A DNA stretch of 64,000 nucleotides from Calothrix sp. NIES-2100 (GCF_002368195.1 NZ_AP018178.1:7576645-7640644), one strand, 5' to 3'. Shown: positions 9,063 through 17,221, numbered from the stretch's first letter. Program-made: numbers and translations. Notes: generated by a model not told the origin, from the letters alone.

Positions 9063-10280
9063 ATGAGATTTGCCAAAGTAAGCCTGTCTATACGTCAACT
9101 TAGTTCCCATGTTTTAGCCATATTTCTAGGAGTTGTGCTAACTTTTAGCACTCTGGGGGTGTTACCTTCAGAAGCTGAACCAGCGCCAAAGCCTGTAACA
9201 GCCAATCCCCCACAATTGCTGGCTCAACGTCAATCACCAACTGCGGCGACAATAGGTAGCAGCAGTTTTGTGACAGCAGCCGTCAATCGTGTGGGGCCAG
9301 CAGTGGTGCGGATTGATACGGAACGCACAATTACTCGTCGCAACGATCCATTTTTGGAAGACCCATTTTTTCGGCAATTTTTTGGTGACGGTTTCTCGCA
9401 ACAGCCATCGAGAGAGCAATTGCGCGGTCTTGGTTCTGGTTTTATTCTTGACAAGAGTGGACTGGTTCTCACTAATGCCCACGTAGTCGATAAAGCCGAT
9501 CGCGTGACAGTTAGACTTAAAGATGGTCGCACCTTCGACGGCAAAGTTCAAGGCATTGATGAAGTTACAGATTTGGCGGTAGTTAAAATTAATGCTGGGA
9601 ATGATTTACCAGTTGCACCCTTGGGTTCTTCTAGTAATGTACAAGTAGGAGACTGGGCGATCGCAGTTGGTAATCCTTTAGGTTTTGATAATACCGTTAC
9701 TTTGGGCATTGTCAGCACCTTGAAGCGTTCTTCCGCCCAAGTCGGGATTACAGATAAACGCCTGGAGTTTATTCAAACTGACGCGGCGATTAACCCTGGT
9801 AACTCTGGCGGGCCGTTATTAAATGGTGTTGGTGAAGTAATTGGGATTAATACCGCCATTCGTGCTGACGCGATGGGGATTGGATTTGCTATTCCCATTG
9901 ATAAAGCAAAAGCGATCGCCGAACAACTGCAACGGGATGGTAAAGTTGCTCACCCCTATTTAGGCGTGCAAATGGTATCTTTAACACCCCAGCTAGCCAA
10001 GCAGAACAACACAGATCCCAATTCTCCGATTCAAATACCGGAAGTTAACGGTGTCTTAGTGATGCGAGTTATACCCAACTCCCCAGCTGCATCTGCGGGT
10101 ATCCGACGCGGGGATGTAATTGTGCAAATTGATGGACAAGCAATTACCACTGCGGAACAGTTGCAAAATGTTGTAGAAAATAGTCGCCTCGGTCAAGTTT
10201 TGCAGGTGAAAGTGCAACGAGGTAATCAGATACAACAGCTATCAGTCCGCACTGCTGAATTACAAAATGCTTCGAGTTAG
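9063..10280 (+). CDS. HtrA/Deg-family periplasmic or thylakoid-lumen serine protease
   Basis: This gene encodes 405 residues from the ATG at 9063, chosen over an in-frame GTG at 9057 because AAGG lies 8 bases upstream. The N-terminal hydrophobic anchor/signal (about 12-35) is followed by a trypsin-like domain. Its triad is His140 (TNAHVVD), Asp170 (VTDLAVVKI) and Ser248 (NPGNSGGPL). One PDZ domain (about 295-395, with GVLVMRVIPNSPAASAGIRRGD) completes it. This is the HhoA/HhoB/HtrA class of quality-control proteases that degrade or refold damaged envelope proteins; which paralogue cannot be told. A strong terminator follows. Confidence 0.93.
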   Translation: MRFAKVSLSIRQLSSHVLAIFLGVVLTFSTLGVLPSEAEPAPKPVTANPPQLLAQRQSPTAATIGSSSFVTAAVNRVGPAVVRIDTERTITRRNDPFLEDPFFRQFFGDGFSQQPSREQLRGLGSGFILDKSGLVLTNAHVVDKADRVTVRLKDGRTFDGKVQGIDEVTDLAVVKINAGNDLPVAPLGSSSNVQVGDWAIAVGNPLGFDNTVTLGIVSTLKRSSAQVGITDKRLEFIQTDAAINPGNSGGPLLNGVGEVIGINTAIRADAMGIGFAIPIDKAKAIAEQLQRDGKVAHPYLGVQMVSLTPQLAKQNNTDPNSPIQIPEVNGVLVMRVIPNSPAASAGIRRGDVIVQIDGQAITTAEQLQNVVENSRLGQVLQVKVQRGNQIQQLSVRTAELQNASS

Positions 10281-10304
10281 TGCTGAGTATTAAGTGATGA
10301 TTCT

Positions 10305-10341
10305 GGGGGTACGTTATGCAAAGCGTACCCCTATATTTTTT
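10305..10341 (+). terminator. Rho-independent terminator of the HtrA gene
   Basis: An 8-bp stem GGGGTACG / CGTACCCC with a loop of about 10 bases is followed by TATATTTTTTT. It lies about 25 bp after the protease stop codon. This is a textbook intrinsic terminator. Confidence 0.85.
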
Positions 10342-10383
10342 TGTTCTTACTGCTAAAGTAAAGTTATCGTGAGCTAAAAAAGC

Positions 10384-10629
10384 ATGATGTCTTCGCTTCC
10401 CGTCAACGATGCTCAACATAATTTACAAGAGTTGATAGACCAAGTTGCAGAACAAGGTAAACCTGTCATCATTCAAGGTGAACGTGGTAATGCAATTCTG
10501 GTGGCAGAAAAAGATTGGTCTGCAATTCAGGAGACTCTTTACTTGCTATCTATACCTGGAATAGGAGAATCTATCAAAGAAGGATTAGCAACTCCAATCC
10601 AAGAATGCGATGAGGAGTTGGATTGGTGA
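10384..10629 (+). CDS. Phd/YefM-family antitoxin, without adjacent RelE-type toxin
   Basis: This gene encodes 81 residues. The N-terminus (SSLPVNDAQHNLQELIDQVAEQGKPVIIQGERGNAILVAEKDW) is the Phd/YefM DNA-binding and dimerisation fold. The C-terminus (SIPGIGESIKEGLATPIQECDEELDW) is the toxin-neutralising tail usually followed directly by a RelE/YoeB/Txe toxin gene. Here no such toxin follows; 48 bp later comes a different antitoxin-like gene and a MazF toxin. It is either a solitary antitoxin or part of a composite module. Confidence 0.82.
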   Translation: MMSSLPVNDAQHNLQELIDQVAEQGKPVIIQGERGNAILVAEKDWSAIQETLYLLSIPGIGESIKEGLATPIQECDEELDW

Positions 10630-10677
10630 GTGAAGGCGGTAATGGAGAGCTAATTCCGAATGCTGAGGAAGTGATGC

Positions 10678-10956
10678 ATGACAAAAGCAATTAGAAATCA
10701 AAGTTTACGCGAAGCATGGGAGCAAGGTTGGCAGCAGGGTTTGACCCAAGTTGCACAGAATATGCTGCGAGAGGGAATTGATTTAGCTTTAGTAGTAAAA
10801 CTCACTGGACTATCACTTGAAACAGTTCAGAATTTGCAAGTTAGCGATGTAGATGATTCACAAATACTTATAAAAGATTTTCTCGAACTGAGTGAGTCAT
10901 CACTAAGTAAAGTTTGGCTTGATCCAGAGGAAGACGAAGCTTGGAAAGATCTGTAG
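10678..10956 (+). CDS. Putative antitoxin with Rpn-like N-terminal segment, partner of MazF
   Basis: This gene encodes 92 residues. The first half (EQGWQQGLTQVAQNMLREGID, then VVKLTGLSLETVQNL) looks like the C-terminal tail of Rpn/transposase-like proteins. The last part (LSESSLSKVWLDPEEDEAWKDL) is the acidic tail commonly found in antitoxins of MazF/PemK or PIN toxins. Its 3' end overlaps the start of the MazF gene by 16 bp, the standard antitoxin-toxin arrangement with translational coupling. A chimeric origin is inferred from the two halves. Confidence 0.65.
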   Translation: MTKAIRNQSLREAWEQGWQQGLTQVAQNMLREGIDLALVVKLTGLSLETVQNLQVSDVDDSQILIKDFLELSESSLSKVWLDPEEDEAWKDL

Positions 10957-11342
10957 AAAACCTTGTCAAAGGCGATGTTATCTCTGTGCCTTTCCCTTTT
11001 TCTGATGCATCTGCCACTAAAAGACGACCTGCTTTAGTCATAGCAGAATCGGATAGTAACAATATCATAGTCTGCCCTATTACCAGTAAACCAGGCAGAG
11101 ATTATGGAATTAAGTTAGAAGACCCAGACTTCAAAGTTGGTAAACTCAACTTAAGTCCTTGCTATATTCGCCCTAACATTATCGCTACGGTGGATAAAAG
11201 TAATGTTATTCGCCATATCGGAAAGCTGAAGGATGAAAAAATCAATGAAGTAATTACTACAATTATTGAAATACTTCAAAAGCCGTCGGAACCACCACCA
11301 CCAGCATCCAAAGCTTTAGAACGAGGTAACAACCCAAAATAA
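10941..11342 (+). CDS. MazF/PemK-family type II toxin (endoribonuclease)
   Basis: This gene encodes 133 residues from a TTG start; no ATG exists near the conserved N-terminus, and GAGGAAG lies about 10 bases upstream. The fold-defining segments are VKGDVISVPFPFSDASATKRRPALVI, ITSKPGRDYGIKL, CYIRPNIIATVDKSNVIRHIGKL and the terminal helix. They match the SH3-like PemK/MazF barrel, with the conserved Arg-Arg-Pro and Ser/Thr-containing strand. MazF toxins cleave mRNA at short sequences; specificity is unknown. A Pro-rich C-terminal extension (PSEPPPPASKALERG) is additional to the family core. Confidence 0.87.
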   Translation: MERSVENLVKGDVISVPFPFSDASATKRRPALVIAESDSNNIIVCPITSKPGRDYGIKLEDPDFKVGKLNLSPCYIRPNIIATVDKSNVIRHIGKLKDEKINEVITTIIEILQKPSEPPPPASKALERGNNPK

Positions 11343-11710
11343 TCAAGTTTGTGACGATCTCGGTTGTTGTAGTTCTAAACACAAAGTTCTGTGTACAAAA
11401 GATAAGCGATGTCTCCGACGGGCTACGCCTACGCACTTTAATCACCATAATTCACCCTTGGATGTCGGATGTTGCAGTTCTGAGCATGAAGTTTCGAGTT
11501 CGGAACACGAAGTTCTGAGTTCTGAGCATGAAGTTTCGAGTTCGGAAGACGAAGTTTCGAGTTCGGAACAGCAAGTTTCGAGTTCAGAACATGAAGTTCC
11601 GAGTTCGGAACAGGAAGTTTCGAGTTTTGAAGGTAAAAGCTGGGGTTCTGAGCGTCAATGGTGGAGATAATCAGTACAGGCTATCATCAGGGCACAACAT
11701 TGTAGTGCTA
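11343..11710. repeat. Intergenic repeats: interspersed element plus 21-bp tandem array
   Basis: The segment 11404-11434 is an interspersed repeat (AAGCGATGTCTCCGACGGG and following bases) that recurs at 16024-16054. Positions 11440-11480 are nearly identical to 16535-16575. From about 11476 to 11640 there are seven or so 21-bp units of the type GTTCTGAGCATGAAGTTTCGA, open in two plus-strand frames (heptads SSEHEVS and KFRVRNS). I regard the frames as by-products of a period divisible by three, not as genes. Confidence 0.7.
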
Positions 11711-14700
11711 CTACACAGGTTCTTTGCTCCAAACATATTTACGGCAGACTTCGCAAGCGGCTTTTGCTTCCTCATTTGGCGGGTTGGAGAAGATGGGATG
11801 GTAACGTAACCTGTCGCAACAGACTTGTAACCATGCACGCCAGCCACCACGCCACAACCGCACTGTGCCGTCTTCACCGCCACTAACAATGGTTTGACCA
11901 TCACTGCTGATGGCGACAGCAGAGACCCAACGCTCATGACCACGGAAGGGTTGAGCTAAGGGCTGACCTTGGCGATTCCACAACCGCACCGTGCCGTCAT
12001 CACCGCCACTGGCAATCGTCTGCCCATCATCGCTGATGGCGACAGAATAGACCCCATGCACATGACCACCGAAGGGATCAGCTAAGGGCTGACCTTGGCG
12101 ATTCCACAACCGCACTGTGCCCTCAGCACCGCCAGAGACAATCGTCTGCCCATCACTATTGATGGCGACAGAATAGACCGCATCCTCATGACCACCGAAG
12201 GGATCAGCTAAGGGCTGACCTTGGCGATTCCACAACCGCACTGTGCCCTCAGCACCGCCAGAGACAATCGTCTGCCCATCACTGCTGATGGCGATAGAAT
12301 AGACCTCACCCTCATGACCACCGAAGGGATCAGCTAAGGGCTGACCTTGGCGATTCCACAACCGCACTGTGCCCTCAGCACCGCCAGAGACAATCGTCTG
12401 CCCATCACTGCTGATGGCGATAGAATAGACCTCACCCTCATGACCACCGAAGGGATCAGCTAAGGGCTGACCTTGGCGATTCCACAACCGCACCGTTTCG
12501 TCAGCACCGCCAGAGACAATTGTCTGCCCATCACTGCTGATGGCAATAGAATAGACCTCACCCTGATGACCACGGAAGGGTTCAGCTAAGGGCTGACCTT
12601 GGCGATTCCACAACCGCACCGTTTCGTCAGCACCGCCAGAGACAATTGTCTGCCCATCACTGCTGATGGCGATAGAATAGACCTCACCCTGATGACCACC
12701 GAAGGGTTCAGCCAAAACCTGACCTTGGCGATTCCACAACCGCACCGTTTCGTCAGTACTGCCAGAGACAATCGTCTGCCCATCACTGCTGATGGCGATA
12801 GAATAGACCTCACCCTCATGACCACCGAAGGGTTCAGCCAAAACCTGACCTTGGCGATTCCACAACCGCACCGTGCCGTCAGCACCGCCAGAGACAATCG
12901 TCTGTCCATCAGCGCTGATGGCGACAGCTTTGACCCAATCGTCATGACCACGGAAAGGTTCAGCCAAAACCTGACCTTGGCGATTCCACAACCGCACCGT
13001 GCCGTCAGCACCACCAGAGACAATCGTCTGTCCATCAGCGCTGATGGCAACAGCATAGACCCCACCCTCATGACCACGGAAGGGTTCAGCCAAAACCTGA
13101 CCTTGGCGATGCCACAACCGCACCGTTTCGTCAGTACTGCCAGAGACAATCGTCTGCCCATCAGCGCTGATGGCGACAGCATAGACTTCACTCTCATGAC
13201 CACCGACGGGAATGGAGACTCTTGCTTTATTCATCACTCGATTCAAACTGTTCTGAACTGGGGCAAGAATCTGCTGCGGTAGTTTCTCATGATTCTCACC
13301 CATAGCTTGAATTGCTAAAACTAGACTTTCTAAAGGTTGGAAGGGTAATAAATTCTCTACCCTGGCTGCTTTTTCTCGTAGTTGAGATTCAGTAAGCGCC
13401 CTTTCTAGTTCGGTAATGCGGTCTTTTTCGTAAGCATCACTGCGTTTGTAAAAAACTTCATCTTCTTGGGGCGATTGTAAATAAAGCTGCAACTGTTGCC
13501 AGCTATTCCTCACTTCTGCCAGCAATCCGCCTTGCATTAAATATTTGTCATTCTCTCCTTTATTCCTCCACTCCCGCCGAGTATCTGCTAACCTATCGCT
13601 TAACCGCCGCAAATCTCTGTCTTGTTGTCGCCACTGGGCAAACTGTTGCCAACCTTCAATTAAGGCTTCATGGGCTAAATCAATCCAAGCTTCTTCCTTT
13701 TCATCTTTCCCTGTAACCAACAAGCGCCCTTTAACTAATCCCGCTTCCCCATCTAGTAATTCACTGAGTTGTTGCTGTTGATTGGGGTCATTACCTGCAA
13801 TATTTAATAGTGTGGCTTTTGCTTGGCGCTGTCGGGTGTCTTTTTCTCCTTCTCCTGTCCGCAATAAGCGCAAAAAAATCAGCCTGATCCATTCTTTCTC
13901 CTGCTGAGTGCGTTCTTGAGTTGGTGATTCTTCCTCAAAATCTTGGTATTCATAAACCTTTTCTACATGGAGATTTAACGCCCCAGTTAATTCTCCCAAC
14001 TTTTCATATTGCTCTAGGGTAAGTTGATGTTTTTCTTGGTCGCGTTTATCCCAGAGTTTAGTTAAGGCAAATTCCAACAGAGGCAAAAACCCAGGCTCTT
14101 GTTTGACATCTTGGAGAATTTTTAATAGTAGTGCTTCTTCAACACTATGACCCTGAAGTTTGGCTGGTTCGGTGATGATCTCCTTTAAATTAACTCCGGT
14201 TAAAGGTGGTATATAAACAGCCTGGGTTTGAATTAGGTGATGCAGAGAGGAATAATGCAAACAGGGTTCGAGAAAATCTGCTCGCATGGTAATGACAACT
14301 GCTAACCGGGAATCGGTAATGTCTACTACCTGAGTCAGCAGTTCAATAAATGTTTGCCGTTCTTCTTTATCTGCACAAACTGTAAATACTTCTTCAAATT
14401 GATCGACTACCAGCAATAATTTCTCTGCACCTGGGAAATTTTCGATAATTTCCGGTAAGTTATTTGGGTAATTATTACTCAATGTTTGAAACTGCTTGAG
14501 TTTATTAGCTTGTTTAAAACATTGTTTAAAGGCTGTTCTCAATTCTGCTAAAGGTTCAAATCCCGGTTTGATTGGTTCTATAACTCGCCAGTCTCGATTA
14601 TTTAATAATTCGGGAATTAAACCCGCCCGCACTACAGAAGATTTACCACTCCCCGAAGCGCCAATGATGGGGACAAAAAGCTTTTGGCTTAACTTGGCGA

Positions 14701-15544
14701 GAATATCCCTGACAACTTGCTTGCGCCCAAAGAAAAATTCTTTTTGTTCGGCTTCAAAGGCTTTTAACCCTTGGTAAGGACATTCATCTTTTACTTCAAA
14801 AGCATGAGCCGCAATTTTCTGCTGGTGGGTGACTAGAGTAATAGAACGTCCCCAACCCATGCGAATTGGTTCTTGTCCGCTACCTTTGAGTTCTGTGGCA
14901 ATTGTATCGAAAAGGCGATCGCCTGTTACCTGTCCATTATCATTAGTGTTGTCTGCTGATAATCCTGAAAGCATTGCTGTGGTAAAAATACTGTGTTGTT
15001 CGCTTTTTTTGGCATAGGCTAGCTGAAAGCCTCTGCAAGCAGCAATAAAATAATAGTCGCGCTGGGAACTAAAGGCGGTAAGTGTTCTCTCAATCAGATT
15101 GCGTTCCAGAAAATTACCGCTATGACAGCAATCTAGCAAGACTACTAAACTACTCAGTTGCGAATCTCTAATCAAATCATTCAAATTCAGCAGGCTGATA
15201 CCACCTGTTTGTTCCACAATTTGATTGCTTTGCGTGACAATTGTTAAATCAGAAGTTGCTAGATACGCCTGTTGTGTCTCTAACTCTAAATCCGAGACTG
15301 TAATTCCATGTCCTGTAAAGTAAATTAGGGCTTCGTTGTTGACTGCTTGTTGTCGCAGCAGTATGTTCAAAGCTTCACCCAGCCGCTGTTTAGTAACTTT
15401 GCCTTTGAGCAGCTTGATATCCTCAAAATCACCATGCGTTTTTAGTACCTGCGCTACCGCTTCCGCATCTGTAGCTGGTTTACTGAGGTTAGTCAGGGGA
15501 GTTTTGTAATCTGTAATGCCAACAACAAGGGCGTAACGAGCCAT
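11711..15544 (-). CDS. Caspase (peptidase C14)-STAND NTPase-WD40 repeat protein
   Basis: This gene encodes 1277 residues. Domain order: (1) caspase-like peptidase, about 1-240, with catalytic His79 (YFTGHG) and Cys140 (LLDCCHSG). (2) An nSTAND1-type NTPase, about 255-560, with Walker A GASGSGKSS at 295-303 and Walker B LLLVVDQFEEVF around Asp381. (3) A helical and coiled region to about 780. (4) Eleven nearly identical 41-residue WD40 repeats (about 780-1231, consensus ISSDGQTIVSGGADGTVRLWNRQG). (5) A Cys-containing tail (CCDRL, then CEVCRKYV). By analogy with STAND immune proteins, the WD40 part would sense, the NTPase oligomerise and the caspase execute. It is divergent, 67 bp apart, from a Trypco1-like gene. 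Confidence 0.93.
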   Translation of the reverse strand: MARYALVVGITDYKTPLTNLSKPATDAEAVAQVLKTHGDFEDIKLLKGKVTKQRLGEALNILLRQQAVNNEALIYFTGHGITVSDLELETQQAYLATSDLTIVTQSNQIVEQTGGISLLNLNDLIRDSQLSSLVVLLDCCHSGNFLERNLIERTLTAFSSQRDYYFIAACRGFQLAYAKKSEQHSIFTTAMLSGLSADNTNDNGQVTGDRLFDTIATELKGSGQEPIRMGWGRSITLVTHQQKIAAHAFEVKDECPYQGLKAFEAEQKEFFFGRKQVVRDILAKLSQKLFVPIIGASGSGKSSVVRAGLIPELLNNRDWRVIEPIKPGFEPLAELRTAFKQCFKQANKLKQFQTLSNNYPNNLPEIIENFPGAEKLLLVVDQFEEVFTVCADKEERQTFIELLTQVVDITDSRLAVVITMRADFLEPCLHYSSLHHLIQTQAVYIPPLTGVNLKEIITEPAKLQGHSVEEALLLKILQDVKQEPGFLPLLEFALTKLWDKRDQEKHQLTLEQYEKLGELTGALNLHVEKVYEYQDFEEESPTQERTQQEKEWIRLIFLRLLRTGEGEKDTRQRQAKATLLNIAGNDPNQQQQLSELLDGEAGLVKGRLLVTGKDEKEEAWIDLAHEALIEGWQQFAQWRQQDRDLRRLSDRLADTRREWRNKGENDKYLMQGGLLAEVRNSWQQLQLYLQSPQEDEVFYKRSDAYEKDRITELERALTESQLREKAARVENLLPFQPLESLVLAIQAMGENHEKLPQQILAPVQNSLNRVMNKARVSIPVGGHESEVYAVAISADGQTIVSGSTDETVRLWHRQGQVLAEPFRGHEGGVYAVAISADGQTIVSGGADGTVRLWNRQGQVLAEPFRGHDDWVKAVAISADGQTIVSGGADGTVRLWNRQGQVLAEPFGGHEGEVYSIAISSDGQTIVSGSTDETVRLWNRQGQVLAEPFGGHQGEVYSIAISSDGQTIVSGGADETVRLWNRQGQPLAEPFRGHQGEVYSIAISSDGQTIVSGGADETVRLWNRQGQPLADPFGGHEGEVYSIAISSDGQTIVSGGAEGTVRLWNRQGQPLADPFGGHEGEVYSIAISSDGQTIVSGGAEGTVRLWNRQGQPLADPFGGHEDAVYSVAINSDGQTIVSGGAEGTVRLWNRQGQPLADPFGGHVHGVYSVAISDDGQTIASGGDDGTVRLWNRQGQPLAQPFRGHERWVSAVAISSDGQTIVSGGEDGTVRLWRGGWRAWLQVCCDRLRYHPIFSNPPNEEAKAACEVCRKYVWSKEPV
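11850..13207 (-). repeat. Eleven tandem 123-bp WD40-coding repeats
   Basis: The DNA encoding the WD40 blades repeats every 123 bp with very high identity. Adjacent units around 12110-12480 differ at only a few bases. Such homogeneity implies recent duplication or gene conversion. The reverse strand is also open across several units, which produces long antisense frames that are not genes. Confidence 0.9.
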
Positions 15545-15611
15545 CTAGATATGTTTGGTCGGTCGATTAGAGACTAATATAACGTAAATACACTGAAAAT
15601 TTGGGGTTTTT
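15545..15611. promoter_or_regulatory. Shared divergent promoter region of caspase and Trypco1-like genes
   Basis: Only 67 bp separate the two divergent start codons, so the promoters must overlap or lie back to back and expression is probably coordinated. The segment GGTCGGTCGATTAGAGACTA contains a short direct repeat GGTCGGTCG. No known operator was recognised. Confidence 0.5.
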
Positions 15612-15989
15612 ATGTCGAATATTGAACGTTTGGTATTTGAAGAAGACGGAGAATTTTATACAATCCTGTTTGAGTCCAAAGATACACCAGACATCCCAGA
15701 AATTATTACACCAGAAGTTGAAGACGATCGCGAAGCTATGGGTTTTCGGGAAGATGCGGTGGTGAAAATCCAAGAAGTTCACAATCAAATTCGGGCTTAT
15801 ACTAAATACGCTATTGGTGCGTTTAAAAATTTAGGTGCGGCTGAAGTTGAAGAAGTTACCCTCAAGTTTGGTTTAAAGATTGGCGGAAAAACTGGTATTC
15901 CTTTGCTCACTGAAGGTTCAGCGGAGAGTAATTTTGAGATTGAGGTGAAGTGTAAATTTCCCAATATCAAGCAAAATCCCAGTACCTAA
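15612..15989 (+). CDS. Trypsin-co-occurring domain 1 (Trypco1/CU044_2847)-like protein
   Basis: This gene encodes 125 residues. The pattern is an N-terminal strand (ERLVFEEDGEFYTILFES), a helix (EDAVVKIQEVHNQIRAYTKYAIGAFKNL), then EEVTLKFGLKIGGKTGIPLLTEGSAESNFEIEVKCKF. The LKFGLKIGGKTG segment and the closing ESNFEIEVKC strand are the signature of the Trypco1 family. Such genes are found beside trypsin-like, caspase-like and effector-associated-domain genes in predicted bacterial conflict systems. Divergence from the caspase-STAND-WD40 gene fits that context exactly. The molecular role is unknown. Confidence 0.75.
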   Translation: MSNIERLVFEEDGEFYTILFESKDTPDIPEIITPEVEDDREAMGFREDAVVKIQEVHNQIRAYTKYAIGAFKNLGAAEVEEVTLKFGLKIGGKTGIPLLTEGSAESNFEIEVKCKFPNIKQNPST

Positions 15990-16747
15990 TGCTTTATATC
16001 TTCAGCTACGCCATTAATTAGGCAAGCGATGTCTCCGACGGGCTACGCCTACGCCTTTTAAAATTGCATAAAATATAGCATTTCGTAGGGGCACGGCAAT
16101 GCCCATACGTGTCAACTTAACGTGAAACCCTTACCAAGACGTGATGAGCGAATTCTCTCACTTAACATCATGATCCGCGTCACCCCACCCCGGCTTTGCT
16201 GACGCAAAACCTCCCCTCCCCGTAAACGGGGAGGGGATTGAGGGGTGGGGTAAAATGCCTGTGGGATAAGCCTTTTAACTTAAGTTGACACCAATGGGCA
16301 ATGCCGTGCCCTGCAACCAGTGTGGCATCTAAACGATCAACAATATTATTTTGCCCGGTGCGTATTAGATTTGAATAATGCTAATTTATCTACGGAAAAT
16401 TGCCAATAAATTGTTGGCTGTGCTGAATATTTCTCGGAGGGCACAACATTGTTGTGCCCCTACGCAAGATATTTGTGATAGCGTGAGGTTGCAGGTTTGT
16501 GAAGATGGGATGGTAAAGAAAATATTCGCCTTTAAATCACTATCATTCACCCTTGGATGTCGGATGTTGCTGTTCAAAGCATGAGCGATCGCTTTTTACT
16601 CACCATCATTCACCTTTGGATCTCGGCTGTTGCTGTTCAAAGCATGAAATTCCGTGTTCTGAACTCGGAACGCCGAGTAATTTACTCGAAGTTCCGAGTT
16701 ATTATCTGCAACGTTGCAGCTTTGAAGTGCAACTACTGAGTTATTTT
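15990..16747. repeat. 758-bp repeat-filled spacer, including a MITE copy
   Basis: It holds an interspersed repeat at 16024-16054, a hairpin repeat (GGGCACGGCA / TGCCGTGCCC) split by a MITE copy at 16104-16296, and a segment 16535-16575 nearly identical to 11440-11480. A partial copy of that segment lies at about 16608-16645, followed by degenerate units of the 21-bp array type (AAATTCCGTGTTCTGAACTCGG). Short frames in this region show no protein-like features. Confidence 0.7.
16104..16296 (-). mobile_element. MITE copy A, 193 bp, with 9-bp target duplication
   Basis: Terminal inverted repeats begin CATACGTGTCAACTTAA and end TTAAGTTGACACCAATG; the shared core is GTGTCAACTTAA. The interior contains CCTCCCCGTAAACGGGGAGG. 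The 9-mer GGCAATGCC flanks it on both sides (16095-16103 and 16297-16305). It is homologous to copies at 43688 and 59309 but in the opposite orientation. It has no coding capacity, so it must have been moved by a transposase encoded elsewhere. Confidence 0.88.
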
Positions 16748-17221
16748 CTACAATACTGCTGCTTCGGGCTTGGCTTTCCGAGGTTTCCGGGCGAATCTTT
16801 GCCCCATTTCCTCAACTACTGTCTCTAAACCCCCGCCTTGTCCACTAACTTTGGCATAAGTATACACCTGCAAGGCGGCTGCATAGGCTTCGCTACCCAC
16901 TGCTAGAGATGTATCATCGACTAATTCATGTAATTGCGATAGGGACAGCAATACTGGATACAACGCTTCAAATAATTGTACGTCTTTGCGCATTTCTTCC
17001 AAGTCAAACGATCGCGGTAAGAACTCTGGGTTCTGTGTGGCTACTTCTAATGCTTTACTAACAAAGGCGCGGCTTTTATCTCCCATTTTGGGTAAGGCTT
17101 TGCGCTCTTCGTTAGTTAAATCAATCAAAAATGGTAGGTTTTCTTTAATGGTGGCGATCGCTTGCAACACTTCATCTCTCTGTTTTTGCGCTAGTGTTGC
17201 ACTAATTGGGGCTGTGGACAT
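16748..17221 (-). CDS. Conserved hypothetical protein, mostly alpha-helical
   Basis: This gene encodes 157 residues. It is predicted to be nearly all helix (EVLQAIATIKENLPFLIDLTNEERKALPKMGDKSRAFVSKALEVA and on). A basic Pro/Ala tail (RFARKPRKAKPEAAVL) could contact nucleic acid or membrane. It has no Cys or His, no signal peptide and no membrane segment. I recall similar 150-residue proteins of unknown function in cyanobacteria and Bacteroidetes but cannot name a family. It is monocistronic as far as can be seen. Confidence 0.7.
   Translation of the reverse strand: MSTAPISATLAQKQRDEVLQAIATIKENLPFLIDLTNEERKALPKMGDKSRAFVSKALEVATQNPEFLPRSFDLEEMRKDVQLFEALYPVLLSLSQLHELVDDTSLAVGSEAYAAALQVYTYAKVSGQGGGLETVVEEMGQRFARKPRKAKPEAAVL

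Noticed and set aside
11458..11809. Two overlapping small frames over the 21-bp array (SSEHEVS and KFRVRNS heptads)
   Set aside because: This is the same by-product of a 21-bp period; the second frame also runs into the caspase gene on the other strand.
12599..13282. Long plus-strand open frame opposite the WD40 repeats
   Set aside because: It repeats with the 123-bp period of the WD40 coding strand and is a shadow of repeat codon use; it has no start signals or independent protein features.
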